The position numbers were made by a program, and so were the translations under genes. This document shows positions 8,476 to 18,369 of a stretch of 41,651 bases of DNA, in pieces (position 1 is the first letter of the stretch; every line of letters begins with the position of its first letter). Below the pieces are notes generated by a model. The model had not been told where the DNA came from, made no database searches, and worked only from the letters and a program-made list of their open reading frames with translations. This DNA is from Streptomyces sp. MUM 2J (GTDB taxonomy: Bacteria; Actinomycetota; Actinomycetes; Streptomycetales; Streptomycetaceae): positions 1 to 41,651 of the forward strand of contig NZ_JADWYM010000053.1 in assembly GCF_022414535.1 (NCBI RefSeq). The letters run 5' to 3'.

Positions 8476-8556
8476 AGCCCTGCACGGCCGGGGCCGGCAC
8501 GCGGGAGCCGATGACGCGCAGGAGCGAGCCGGTGCCGAGCCGGTCCGGCCGTGACC

Positions 8557-8691
8557 TCAGCCGTCCGGCCACCAGGTGCGGGCGATGTCCTTGCGCACCT
8601 CGGGACGTCCCGCGGGGCGCTCGTCGGCCTCCTCGCGGATCCTGCGGCCGGTCGTCTTCTTCAGGGGCTTCTGCACGGTCACACGGAGCAT
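8557..8691 (-). CDS. 44-residue basic small protein, unknown function
   Basis: A short minus-strand gene. The ATG at 8691-8689 is preceded by a near-perfect ribosome site, AAGGAGG, with a 6-nt spacer, which is the main reason to accept it. The protein starts MLRVTVQKPLKKTTGR and ends RTWWPDG. It is Lys/Arg-rich and strongly charged, has no membrane segment or signal peptide, and finishes in a Trp-Trp pair. It is convergent with the phosphatase and divergent from the methyltransferase, with about 140 bp to the latter. I do not recognise it. The basic charge would suit nucleic-acid or ribosome binding, but that is a guess. Confidence 0.6.
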   Translation of the reverse strand: MLRVTVQKPLKKTTGRRIREEADERPAGRPEVRKDIARTWWPDG

Positions 8692-8833
8692 GGCTGCCTC
8701 CTTCGGGATCCGCCGGGGTTCCGTGATCTCACGGGGAGGCAGACCCTTTCGGGGAGAGTTCCGCATCGGCCCGGGTCTGTCAGTGGCGCCTGTCACGATT
8801 CGATCGTCAGTAGTGGGTGTCACCCTTGGGTGC

Positions 8834-9448
8834 ATGACCGATGCGTGTGACGAGACGACCACGGCGGGTGTCGACTGGGACGCGCAGGCCGCCGCCTTCG
8901 ACGACGAGCCCGACCACGGGCTGCGCGACGCGCGGGTGCGGGCGGCCTGGACGGAGCGGCTGCGCGGCTGGCTCCCGGAGCGGCCCGGCGACGTCCTCGA
9001 CCTCGGCTGCGGCACCGGCAGTCTGTCGCTCCTCGCCGTCGGCCTGGGGCACCGGATCACCGGCGTGGACCGCTCCCCGGCCATGCTGGAGCGGGCCCGG
9101 GACAAGCTCGCCGGGCACGACGCGGTGTTCCTGCCCGGCGACGCGGCGGCACCTCCGGTGGGGGAGCGGCGCTTCGACGCCGTCCTCGTGCGGCACGTGC
9201 TGTGGACCCTGCCGGCGCCGGACCGCGTCCTGCGGCGCTGGCGGGACCTGCTGCGGCCGGGCGGGCGCCTGGTGCTGGTCGAGGGCGTGTGGGGAACACT
9301 CAGCCCGGTCGGCATACCGGCGGACCGGTTGACCCGTCTGCTCGCGCCCCTCGCCGGCGATGTGCACCTGGAGCACCTCGCGGGCGATCCACTGCTGTGG
9401 GGCGGGCCCGTCGACGACGAGCGGTACGCGGTGGTGGCGACGATCTGA
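8834..9448 (+). CDS. Class I SAM-dependent methyltransferase
   Basis: A 204-aa methyltransferase with the Rossmann SAM-binding motif VLDLGCGTG (54-62), the acidic end of strand 2 in GVDRSPAMLERAR, and the later motifs FDAVLVRHVLWTLP and LRPGGRLVLVEG. It belongs to the broad Methyltransf_11/25 group that acts on small molecules, lipids or quinones; the acceptor cannot be deduced. ATG 8834 has no obvious ribosome site, so the transcript may be leaderless. It is a single gene converging on the DUF402 gene with only 15 bp between stop codons. Confidence 0.85.
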   Translation: MTDACDETTTAGVDWDAQAAAFDDEPDHGLRDARVRAAWTERLRGWLPERPGDVLDLGCGTGSLSLLAVGLGHRITGVDRSPAMLERARDKLAGHDAVFLPGDAAAPPVGERRFDAVLVRHVLWTLPAPDRVLRRWRDLLRPGGRLVLVEGVWGTLSPVGIPADRLTRLLAPLAGDVHLEHLAGDPLLWGGPVDDERYAVVATI

Positions 9449-9463
9449 CCAGCGCGCGCCGGC

Positions 9464-9964
9464 TCACTTCAGCAGCGCGGCGAAGGCGCCCCCGCGGGCC
9501 AGGGCCTCCAACTCGTCCAGGGCGGCCTCGGCGGCGAGCGCGGCCTCGGGGTCCGACTCCGCCAGGCCGCTCGCGGCGAACTCGTCCTCGTCCAGCCGGC
9601 GCACGTCGCCGCCGTCGGCGGAGCGCCACAGGTCCAGGTCGAGGTCCTCGACGACGAGTTCCGCCCCGCGCAGAGCGGCCGGGCGGGTGACGTCGCAGTA
9701 CCAGCCCTTCAGCCTGCCGTCCGCGGCGCGGACCTCCTTCACCGCGTACCACCGGTCACGCCAGTAGTACTCGGTGAAGACGTCCCCGGTCTCGAAGCGC
9801 ACGAAGCCGAAGTCGCGCGCCCCCTCACCCGCCCAGGGGGCGCGCACGGTGATGCGGGCGCCGTCGTCCGCGAGCAGCGCCGCCGTGTAGCGGATCTTCG
9901 TACGGCCAGCCTTGACCAGCACGACCTCCACCTCACGCGGCGGTTCAGCCGAGTTCGCGGACAT
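9464..9964 (-). CDS. DUF402 domain protein
   Basis: A 166-aa protein of the DUF402 family, recognised by the pattern of short beta strands around FGFVRFETGDVFTEYYWRDRWYAVKEV and the block KGWYCDVTRPA followed by VEDLDLDLWR and a helical, acidic C-terminus. Family members include the FAU-1/YtcJ-type RNA- or nucleotide-binding proteins and nucleoside-diphosphatase-like enzymes; the acidic residues in VVEDLDLDLW would fit metal binding. ATG 9964 is chosen because GGAGG sits six bases upstream. A 24-codon open frame on the same strand (10019-9945) overlaps its start and may influence translation. Function is family-level inference only. Confidence 0.8.
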   Translation of the reverse strand: MSANSAEPPREVEVVLVKAGRTKIRYTAALLADDGARITVRAPWAGEGARDFGFVRFETGDVFTEYYWRDRWYAVKEVRAADGRLKGWYCDVTRPAALRGAELVVEDLDLDLWRSADGGDVRRLDEDEFAASGLAESDPEAALAAEAALDELEALARGGAFAALLK

Positions 9965-10019
9965 GACGCACCTCCATCGCGCCGTCGCCGGGGCGCAGGT
10001 CACGCACGACCACTGTCAT
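9945..10019 (-). other. 24-codon open frame overlapping the DUF402 start
   Basis: ATG 10019 to TGA 9947-9945 encodes MTVVVRDLRPGDGAMEVR plus six residues. The first part looks like the N-terminus of a GNAT acetyltransferase, whose body is absent. It overlaps the first 20 bases of the DUF402 gene in another frame, so it could be a coupled leader peptide or a gene remnant. It has no clear ribosome site. Confidence 0.2.
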
Positions 10020-10090
10020 GGGGCCGCAGGGTACGGGGCGGGGCTGCACGGGTGCCTCCCGTTTTCCGGCGGGTACGGGACAATCGCTGC

Positions 10091-10468
10091 GTGAGCCTGA
10101 CGATCGACATCGACGAGAACGCCACCGCCGCGCCCCCCTACGAGCAGGTGCGCGCGCAGATCTCCGAGCAGGCACGGTCGGGCGTGCTGCCGGTGGGGTA
10201 CCGGCTGCCGACGGTGCGCGGGCTGGCCGGATCACTGGGGCTGGCCGCCAACACCGTCGCCAAGGCCTACCGGGCGCTGGAGGCCGACGGGGTGATCGAG
10301 ACGCGGGGACGGCACGGCACCTACGTGGCGGCGGCCGGCCAGGCTGCGGAGCGGGAGCTGGCAGCGGCGGCGCAGGCGTACGTGGAGCGGGCCCGGCGGC
10401 TCGGGCTCTCGCAGGAGGCCGCGCTGGCGGCCGTCCAGGACGCCCTGCGGGCGGCTCACGGCGCCTAG
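10091..10468 (+). CDS. GntR-family regulator, YtrA subfamily
   Basis: A 125-aa protein with an N-terminal GntR winged helix (about 10-75: YEQVRAQISEQARSGVL, LPTVRGLAGSLGLAANTVAKAYRALEADGVI, GRHGTYV) and a short helical C-terminus with no UTRA or FCD ligand domain. That architecture and length mark the YtrA subfamily, whose members usually repress ABC transporter operons in response to cell-envelope signals. GTG 10091 is chosen over upstream 10052. A TANNNT-like GACAAT (10079-10084) just upstream and the lack of a ribosome site fit a leaderless transcript. No transporter is adjacent, so the targets are elsewhere or it is autoregulatory. A large palindromic repeat begins right after the stop. 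Confidence 0.88.
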   Translation: MSLTIDIDENATAAPPYEQVRAQISEQARSGVLPVGYRLPTVRGLAGSLGLAANTVAKAYRALEADGVIETRGRHGTYVAAAGQAAERELAAAAQAYVERARRLGLSQEAALAAVQDALRAAHGA

Positions 10469-10630
10469 TGCCGCGACAGGCGGCGTTCCCCCCGTCGCGG
10501 CGCCCGGCACGCACTCCCGCCGGACCGGCCGAAAGCCCGAGTACGCCCAGTACGAGGACTTCCGGCCGGCGCCGCCGGGAGCACGCACCGGACGACGCTC
10601 CCTGACGGGCGAACGTTGCCTGCCGCGGCA
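10469..10630. repeat. 162-bp imperfect palindromic repeat element
   Basis: The ends TGCCGCG (10469-10475) and CGCGGCA (10624-10630) are perfect complements, and homology continues inwards: GACAGGCGGCGTTC against the complement of GAACGTTGCCTGCC, CGGCACGCACTCCCG against CGGGAGCACGCACCG, and CCGGCCG against CGGCCGG. The centre holds GTACGCCCAGTAC. The transcript would fold into one long interrupted hairpin. It lies immediately after the gntR stop codon and may terminate it. Pieces of it recur in the window: the 16-mer GCCCGGCACGCACTCC at 10502-10517 and 10667-10682, the 14-mer GCCTGCCGCGGCAC at 10618-10631 and 11745-11758, and a 22-bp block at 10485-10506 and 33342-33363 (21 of 22 identical). 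I see no gene in 10469-10840. Confidence 0.75.
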
Positions 10631-10840
10631 CTGGGGAGTGCGGCGAAGGCCCCGCCTGCCCCGCGTGCCCGGCACGCACTCCTCCGCTCTCCGCTTCGCG
10701 CGAGCGGGGGACATCCAGGGCCGTTGTCGGGATCGTCCCCGTGGGGCCGGTACGCGGGTGGCCCTCCGCACTGCGATCGCCCGCTCCGGACGCCGCGGGG
10801 TCCGCCCTTCGCACGGCCGGCGCCACTCCCACCACCCGTT

Positions 10841-11641
10841 CTACGGGCCCGGGGCACCGGCCGGCTGCCGGGCCGGGCGCCGCACGGCGCGCGGGACCCG
10901 GGTCACGGCCAGCCCCGCCCTCGTCGCCTCCCGTGCGAAGGCCGCCGCGTCCTCCACCGCCGCCGCGTCGGGGTCGTTGTTGAAGTACGCGTACACGTCC
11001 TCGCCGTCGGGGAAGGCGGTGGCGACGCGGCCGGCCCACGTCCTGAGCGCCTGCTGGCCGTAGTGCGGCCAGGCCGCTGCCCGGCCCTGGTGGAAGCGGA
11101 GGTAGCCCCAGCCGGCGGTCCGCCACAGCGGGGTCGCCGGACGGGACAGCACGTCGGCCCAGCACAGGGCCGCGCCGCGGCGCGCCAGCACCCGGCGCAC
11201 CCGGTCCGTCCACCACGAGGTGTGCCGCGGTTCGACCGCGACCCGGGTGCCGGCCGGGAAGCAGCCCAGGCACGCGTCCAGCAGCCCGGGGTCGGCACGC
11301 AGGGTCGGCGGCAGCTGGAGCAGGACCGGTCCCAGGCGGTCGCCCAGGCCGGCCGCGTGGCTCATCAGGCGCCCCACCGGCTCCTCCGGCTCCCTCAGCC
11401 GCCGGATGTGGGTGAGGTAGCGGCTGGCCTTGACGGCGACGACGAAGTCCGGCGGAACCCGGTCGCGCCACGTCTCGAACGTCTCCCGGGCCGGCAGCCG
11501 GTAGAAGGCGTTGTTGAGTTCGACCGTCGCGAATCGGGCGGCGTACTCCTCCAGCCAGAGCCGCACGGGCACCCCGGGCGGGTACAGGACCCCTCGCCAG
11601 TCCCGGTACTGCCACCCCGACGTGCCCACGAACAGGGTCAT
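10841..11641 (-). CDS. DUF72 family protein
   Basis: A 266-aa member of the DUF72 (YecE-like) TIM-barrel family. Diagnostic parts are the N-terminal VGTSGWQYRDWRGVLYP, the FATVELNNAFYRLPA strand, VVAVKASRYLTHIRRL, LGPVLLQLPPTLR, VAVEPRHTSWW, and YLRFHQG followed by DVYAYFNNDPDAAAVEDA. The family is widespread but its biochemical role is not settled. ATG 11641 begins the conserved MTLFVGTSGW block. AGGGGT abuts the start, so the ribosome site is poor and initiation may be leaderless. It is a single gene about 190 bp downstream of the AAA gene on the same strand. Confidence 0.88.
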   Translation of the reverse strand: MTLFVGTSGWQYRDWRGVLYPPGVPVRLWLEEYAARFATVELNNAFYRLPARETFETWRDRVPPDFVVAVKASRYLTHIRRLREPEEPVGRLMSHAAGLGDRLGPVLLQLPPTLRADPGLLDACLGCFPAGTRVAVEPRHTSWWTDRVRRVLARRGAALCWADVLSRPATPLWRTAGWGYLRFHQGRAAAWPHYGQQALRTWAGRVATAFPDGEDVYAYFNNDPDAAAVEDAAAFAREATRAGLAVTRVPRAVRRPARQPAGAPGP

Positions 11642-11833
11642 ACCCCTATCAAAGCACCGCCCACGGGGTGGCACAGGTCACGGCCGGCGGCCCGGTGCCG
11701 CGCAGCCCGCGCTCCGGCCGCAGGATGCGCGACGGACGAGCGCCGCCTGCCGCGGCACCAGAGGGTGTGGGGAAAGTCCCGCACAGCACGCACCGGACAC
11801 CGCGGGCACCGCACCGGACTGCCGAAACACCCC

Positions 11834-12928
<1,095 letters not shown>

Positions 12929-13092
12929 GCCGCCATGATCGGGCACGCGACGGCCGAGTGCACCCGGTTTCCGCGCTGTGCGCCCCGTGTCGGCCGGCGT
13001 CCGTCTTCGGCCTGTCTGTTGCGAGGCTGTGCATCTGCGGCATGCATCGGCATCTGCCCCAAGGGCCCTGTCCGCCGTTACTGTTGCCCTCG

Positions 13093-14520
13093 ATGGGACG
13101 TCATGGGTGGGAATCGGTGGCGCGCCGGTGGCGGTTCACCGCGCTGCTCGGCGTGGGTGCGGCCGTACTGGCCCTGGTGGTGACCCTGGTCAACGTGGTT
13201 CCCGGCGGCGGAAGCACAGCCGGCACGAGCCCCGAAGGGGACAAGGTGCACGGCACGCCCGTCCTGCCGCCGAAGCGGCCCGGACCGGAGGTGGGCTGGG
13301 GGTTCACCCACACCCGGTTCAGTGCCGACGAGGGCAGCACTGCGGCCGTCGGGCGTGTGCAGCGGCTGCTGTCGAAGGACGGGGGCCTGCCGCAGAACCA
13401 GGCGATCATGGGCTGGGGCGCCGACAACCCCGAACCGGTCCGGGGCCGTTACGACTTCGGCGCCCTGGACCGCCGCATCGACTTCGTGCGCGCCTCCGGC
13501 GGCACGCCGGTGATCACGCTGTGCTGCTCCCCGGACTGGATGAAGAGCGGGAAGGCCGGTGTGGGCAGCACCGACTGGAGCCAGGAGGCCCTGGAGACCG
13601 CGCCGCGGCCGGAGCACTACGCCGACTTCGCCGCTCTGGCCGCGACGGTCGCCAAGCGCTACCCGGACGTGCGGCACTTCCTGGTCTGGAACGAGTTCAA
13701 GGGCTTCTGGAACGACGCCGGGGCCCGTTGGGACTACGAGGGCTACACCCGGATGTACAACCTGGTCTACCGGGCGCTGAAGAAGGTCGACCCGGGCATC
13801 CGGGTCGGCGGGCCCTACCTGGTGATGGACAGTGTCGACCCGCGCGCCGCCGACGCCTCGGCGACCTTCCGGGGCACCTGGGGCGCCATGGACCAGCGTG
13901 TCCTGGACGCCTTCACCTACTGGAACAGGAACAAGGCAGGCGCCGACTTCGTCGTCGTGGACGGCTCCAGCTACACCAACGACGACGAGCTGCTGCCGGA
14001 CGAGTTCGCCGCCACCGACAAGTTCACCGCGGTGGGCCGGTGGGTGCGCCGGCAGACCGGCGGTCTTCCGCTGTGGTGGGCCGAGTACTACGTCGAGCCC
14101 GCCGACGGCAACGACGAGCGCCGGGGCTGGTCGCCGGCGCGCCGGGTCGCCGTCCAGGCCGCCGGGCTGATCGCCCTGGCCCGGGGCGGTGCGACCACGG
14201 GCTTCTACTGGAACCCGGAGAGGAAGAGCGGCGGAGACTGCCCCGGCTGCCTGTGGACCCCCACCGACGGTCCCGGCGGTGGGCGGGCGCTGCCCATGTA
14301 CGACCTGCTCGCGCGGTTCGCGCGGGCGTTCGGGCCGGGCAGCCGCCACGAGACGGTGCAGATCGCCGCGGACGACGTGCCCAACGTCCGCGTCCTCGCC
14401 GATGCCGAGGACGCCCTGGTGGTCAACACCCTCGACCGGCCGATCAGCGCACAGGTCGACGGCAGGCGGTTCGACATGCAGGCCTACGAGGTGAAGTGGC
14501 TCACCCGGACGTCCGGGTGA
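13093..14520 (+). CDS. Membrane-anchored GH39-like glycoside hydrolase
   Basis: A 475-aa protein with an N-terminal signal anchor (hydrophobic about 16-36, preceded by Arg residues), a short linker, and a TIM-barrel resembling GH39 beta-xylosidase/iduronidase-like enzymes. The probable acid/base is E201 in FLVWNEFKGFW, and the probable nucleophile is E331 in WWAEYYVE, both in the positions expected of clan GH-A. The domain therefore faces outside the membrane. ATG 13093 is chosen because it places the anchor at the N-terminus; ATG 13042 is an alternative and no clear ribosome site supports either. It converges with the glycan operon (24 bp between stops), so its likely substrate is the polymer made by those genes: trimming, release or turnover. 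Substrate is inference. Confidence 0.82.
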   Translation: MGRHGWESVARRWRFTALLGVGAAVLALVVTLVNVVPGGGSTAGTSPEGDKVHGTPVLPPKRPGPEVGWGFTHTRFSADEGSTAAVGRVQRLLSKDGGLPQNQAIMGWGADNPEPVRGRYDFGALDRRIDFVRASGGTPVITLCCSPDWMKSGKAGVGSTDWSQEALETAPRPEHYADFAALAATVAKRYPDVRHFLVWNEFKGFWNDAGARWDYEGYTRMYNLVYRALKKVDPGIRVGGPYLVMDSVDPRAADASATFRGTWGAMDQRVLDAFTYWNRNKAGADFVVVDGSSYTNDDELLPDEFAATDKFTAVGRWVRRQTGGLPLWWAEYYVEPADGNDERRGWSPARRVAVQAAGLIALARGGATTGFYWNPERKSGGDCPGCLWTPTDGPGGGRALPMYDLLARFARAFGPGSRHETVQIAADDVPNVRVLADAEDALVVNTLDRPISAQVDGRRFDMQAYEVKWLTRTSG

Positions 14521-14544
14521 GCCGCCGCCGCGCACCCCGCCGGC

Positions 14545-17500
14545 CTACTTCATCGTCAGGAACCGCTGCACCAGCGAGGCGAACACCACCGCCAGCAGCG
14601 GCAGCGCGAACCAGAAACCGCCCTGCAGCCGGCGCAGCCCCCGCACACCGGGCGGCGCCGCGACCCGGACCACCTCGCGCGCGGTGAGCAGCAGGATCAG
14701 CGCGACCGCGGCCAGCGCACCGATCACCGACCACGGCGTCCACGTCACCTGCGGACCGATCGGGCCCGGGTCCGGCACGGGCACCGGGCCCTCGGGCTGC
14801 TGCTTCAGCGCGTACAGGGTCACGTCGTCGTCGGCGAGGACCCGGGCCAGCTCCGGCCGCCCGTCCAGGTTCCGCAGCAGCCGGGGCGCCCAGGTCGCCG
14901 AGTAGCCCACGTCCAGACGGAGATAGGCGACCTGGCTGCGGTTGATCATCAGATACGAGTTCGGGCCGGCGTCCTTCAACGCCTTGACCAGTCCGGAGAC
15001 CAGGACCGGGTCGTCGGGCGCCGGTGTCGGCACGTACTGCACCCTCTCCATGTCCCGGGCGCCCCACGGCATCGCCGGGGTGACGTCGTTCACCGGGTCG
15101 CTGCTCAGCCACAGCAGGCGCACGGTCGGATCGTCATGGGCGTACACGTACTCCATGGCGGCGACCTCACCGGGCCGGACCCGCTCGAACGGCTCGTTGC
15201 CCCAGCGGGCCACCAGGAAGCCGCCCATCAGCAGCAGACCCGCCATGAGCGCGGCCAGCGGAGCCAGACTGACCCTGTCCTTCTCGCGCTCCTCGGCCGT
15301 GACACCGGCACGCGGGAACAGGGCGAGAGCGGCCAGCAGGGCGGCACCCGGCAGCGCGAACATGAACACCCGCAGTGCCATCTCGCCGCCGTAGGACTGC
15401 ATGCCGAAGCCCAGGAACGGCACGAACGTGAGCACCAGCAGCGACCGTTCGCGGTACTTGTGGTCATGCCGGCGCCACCAGCCCCAACAGGCGAACGCCA
15501 TCACCCCGCCGGCCAGGGCCACGCGCGCGTACAGCACGAGCTTGTGCGTGGAACTGCCGCCCTCGATCCGGCCGGACACCGACGACGACACGTTGCCGCC
15601 GACGCCGCCGACCCCACCGAACAGGTCGTCGAAGTGCCCGGACCAGTACGGCTCGGCCATGAAGCCCACCCACCCGGCGACCAGGACCGCGAACAGCAGT
15701 GGCAGCCCGCGCAGTTCCGACCTGCCGACGACGACGAGCACCGCGAGGACGCCGAGCATCATGAACGGGGTGAGCTGGTGGGCGGGCACGCTGGCCGCGT
15801 ACAGGCCGATCAGCACGCCCAGCAGCACGGCACGTTGCCGGCGGCCCGCCGGTTCGACCTCCGCCTCGCCGGGACGCCACCGGCCCCACAGCATCCGCGG
15901 TGCCCGGAACCAGACCAGCAGGACCGCCACGAACACCAGGTACAGCAGGAAGGTGAACCCCTGGGGGGAGAAGTAGTCCTGGCCGACCCAGGCGCTCAGG
16001 ACGAAGATCCACACGCCGGTCCACCGGGCCCGCCAGCTCGCCCGCATCGACCGCACCAGCAGGAACATCGGCGCCAGGTAGCACAGCTGGATCACTGTGG
16101 GCCACCAGCGGATGACGTCCGTGACGTCGGAGACCCCGCACGCCTTCAGCGCGAACGCGGTGACGGCGAAGAAGCCCGGCCAGCTCCAGCGTGCGTCCAG
16201 GTCGGGTACGGCCGACCCGGTGCGGTCGATGTAGTCGAGGAAGCCCAGGTGCTGCCAGGCTGTCGCGAACCGCGGCTCGGTCTCGATCACCGCGGGCAGC
16301 GCGTGCAGTGACACCACCGTGGCCAGCAGGGTGGCCAGCAGCAGCGCCCGGTGCTCCCGGCCGAGCCAGAGCAGCGAGGCGAAGACCACCACCAGCAGCG
16401 CCGCTCCGGCCAGTGTCGGCACCGGCAGCACGGACACCAGTCCGAGCCCGTCCATCCCGTCCAGGCCGGCCTCGCCGAGTCGCAGCGCGGGCACCCAGTA
16501 CAGCAGCAGCGCGGCCGTCAGCAGGCAACCGAGCACCAGGCCGGGGACGGTGGGCAGCCGCCGCGTGCGGTCCGTGGCCGGGGACGCCGGCTCCGGCGGC
16601 TGCCGGGACGCGGCCGGCGGTTCGCCCCGTGCGGAGGAGTGCCCGTCCCGACGCGGCAGCGTCGCCTGAGCCCGTACGAGGGCCCGATCCGCCTCGTGGT
16701 CGCCGAACCCGGCGTCGAACGCCGCCCCGAACGGCGCGTCCACCTCCGCGTCGACCTCCGTGTCCACCTCCTCCACCGGCATCCCCGGCCCGGACGTGCC
16801 CACCCGTCCGGGGACCGCCGGGGTGCCCGTGGGCGGGGTGCCGGGACCGGGCCGGACGTCGGGCCGGCGTTCCTGGTGGTCGAAGTCGACATGGATGCCG
16901 AGGGCGAGGGTGTCGCTGTCCAGGGCCCAGGCGGGCCGGCGCCCCTTCCCGGCGGCCGGCGCATCGTGCGTCCCGAGGTCGGCCAGGTCTCCGTCGGGCG
17001 CCGCGCCCTCGGCGGGCCGGGTGGCCGACCCGGTCCTGACGGTCCGGTAGAGCCTGGGGGCGGCGATCGCGACGATCACGGCGAGGGAGGAGACCTCGGC
17101 GACGCCCGCCCCGGTGAGGCCCATGCGGGGCAGGAGCAGCAGCGTCAGCCCGAGCACCGAGGCGCACAGCAGGCCCTGGAGCCAGGCCAGTCCAGCGGTC
17201 CGGCTCTGGGCCCGCAGGACGGCGAAGTACGTCTCCATCACGACCCGCAGCACCGCGCCGACGGCGAACCAGCGCAGCAGCGGCGTCGCGGCGTCCGCGT
17301 ACCCGGGGCCGAACACGCCGAGGATCCACGGCGCGCCGACGAACAGCACCCCTGCCACCGGCAGCATGATCCGCGCCATCCGCTTCAGCGCCGCGCGGGT
17401 GTTGGCGGCCAGCCGCGCCGGATCGTGCGAGCCCTCGACGGTGAGCGAGGCGCCCATGTTGATGGCGAGCAGGTTGCACGTGCCGCCGATGGTGGTGGTG

Positions 17501-18369
17501 ATGTAGAAGTACGCGTTGTCCTCGGAGCTGACCTGCGCGGCGATGATCACCGGGACCAGGTAGACCACGGCGAGCGAGAAGAGCGAGCCGGTGTAGTCCC
17601 CGGCCAGGAACCGCCCGATCTCCCGGAGCGTCGGCGGCTCGGCGCGGCCCGCGGTCCGCCGTGCGTGCCGCGGCACGAGCCGGCGGAACACCAGCCAGCC
17701 CAGCGGAAGCACCGAGAAGGCGATCGCGGCGACCCAGGAGACGAACACGCCGGTCGTCGGGATCGCCATGGCGAACGCGACCAGCAGCCCCAGCTTCACC
17801 GCCGAGAACACGGTGTTGCCGAACGGCACCCACAGCGCGCTGCGCAGCCCGGTCAGCACACCGTCCTGCAGGGTGAGCACGTTCCAGGCGGCCACGGCGA
17901 GGATGAAGCCCAGCCCGTTGAGCGTGCCGTGCAGGAAGCGGTACGACGGCCCCCAGGCGTCGAGGGTCACCAGGAAGACTCCGGCGGCCACCGCCACCAG
18001 CAGCGAACTTCCTGCGTAGGTGCGCAGGACGAACCGGCCGGTGGTGCGGCCCGCCACCGGGATGAACCGGGCCAGCGCGCCCGTCAGCGTCACCGCGGTC
18101 AGGCCCGCGAGGAGCTTCATCGCGGCGATGGCGGCGGAGCCCTGGCCGACCGCCGACTCGTCGTAGTAGCGGGCCGCGGCCAGCCAGAAGCCGAGGCCGA
18201 GCACCGCGGAGATACCGGTGTTGAGCATCAGCGCGTAGGCGTTGCGGAACAGCTGGCTCCCTCCCCCCGGGAAGCCGCCCCGCCCGGGCAGGCGCAGCCG
18301 GCGTCCCGGCGTCGGACCCTCCTCGGCCGGGGGTGATGCGTCCTGGGCTGTCGTCCTCGTGTCAGACAC
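14545..18369 (-). CDS. Wzx-like flippase fused to a polytopic GT-C/polymerase-like domain
   Basis: A 1274-aa membrane protein. Residues 1-455 form a polysaccharide flippase of the MATE/MVF-like Wzx type (ALMLNTGISAVLGLGFWLAAARYY near the start, many helices). A hydrophilic, acidic, probably disordered linker spans roughly 456-620 (VDTEVDAEVDAPFG). The remainder is a second polytopic domain with a soluble stretch near the end (about 1095-1215) and one or two final helices. This second part resembles GT-C-type transferases or O-antigen polymerases but has no motif I can name. GTG 18369 overlaps the deacetylase stop by 8 bp, so translation is probably coupled. A single chain that exports lipid-linked sugar units and polymerises or transfers them would be economical; the fused second activity is inference. 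Confidence 0.85.
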   Translation of the reverse strand: MSDTRTTAQDASPPAEEGPTPGRRLRLPGRGGFPGGGSQLFRNAYALMLNTGISAVLGLGFWLAAARYYDESAVGQGSAAIAAMKLLAGLTAVTLTGALARFIPVAGRTTGRFVLRTYAGSSLLVAVAAGVFLVTLDAWGPSYRFLHGTLNGLGFILAVAAWNVLTLQDGVLTGLRSALWVPFGNTVFSAVKLGLLVAFAMAIPTTGVFVSWVAAIAFSVLPLGWLVFRRLVPRHARRTAGRAEPPTLREIGRFLAGDYTGSLFSLAVVYLVPVIIAAQVSSEDNAYFYITTTIGGTCNLLAINMGASLTVEGSHDPARLAANTRAALKRMARIMLPVAGVLFVGAPWILGVFGPGYADAATPLLRWFAVGAVLRVVMETYFAVLRAQSRTAGLAWLQGLLCASVLGLTLLLLPRMGLTGAGVAEVSSLAVIVAIAAPRLYRTVRTGSATRPAEGAAPDGDLADLGTHDAPAAGKGRRPAWALDSDTLALGIHVDFDHQERRPDVRPGPGTPPTGTPAVPGRVGTSGPGMPVEEVDTEVDAEVDAPFGAAFDAGFGDHEADRALVRAQATLPRRDGHSSARGEPPAASRQPPEPASPATDRTRRLPTVPGLVLGCLLTAALLLYWVPALRLGEAGLDGMDGLGLVSVLPVPTLAGAALLVVVFASLLWLGREHRALLLATLLATVVSLHALPAVIETEPRFATAWQHLGFLDYIDRTGSAVPDLDARWSWPGFFAVTAFALKACGVSDVTDVIRWWPTVIQLCYLAPMFLLVRSMRASWRARWTGVWIFVLSAWVGQDYFSPQGFTFLLYLVFVAVLLVWFRAPRMLWGRWRPGEAEVEPAGRRQRAVLLGVLIGLYAASVPAHQLTPFMMLGVLAVLVVVGRSELRGLPLLFAVLVAGWVGFMAEPYWSGHFDDLFGGVGGVGGNVSSSVSGRIEGGSSTHKLVLYARVALAGGVMAFACWGWWRRHDHKYRERSLLVLTFVPFLGFGMQSYGGEMALRVFMFALPGAALLAALALFPRAGVTAEEREKDRVSLAPLAALMAGLLLMGGFLVARWGNEPFERVRPGEVAAMEYVYAHDDPTVRLLWLSSDPVNDVTPAMPWGARDMERVQYVPTPAPDDPVLVSGLVKALKDAGPNSYLMINRSQVAYLRLDVGYSATWAPRLLRNLDGRPELARVLADDDVTLYALKQQPEGPVPVPDPGPIGPQVTWTPWSVIGALAAVALILLLTAREVVRVAAPPGVRGLRRLQGGFWFALPLLAVVFASLVQRFLTMK

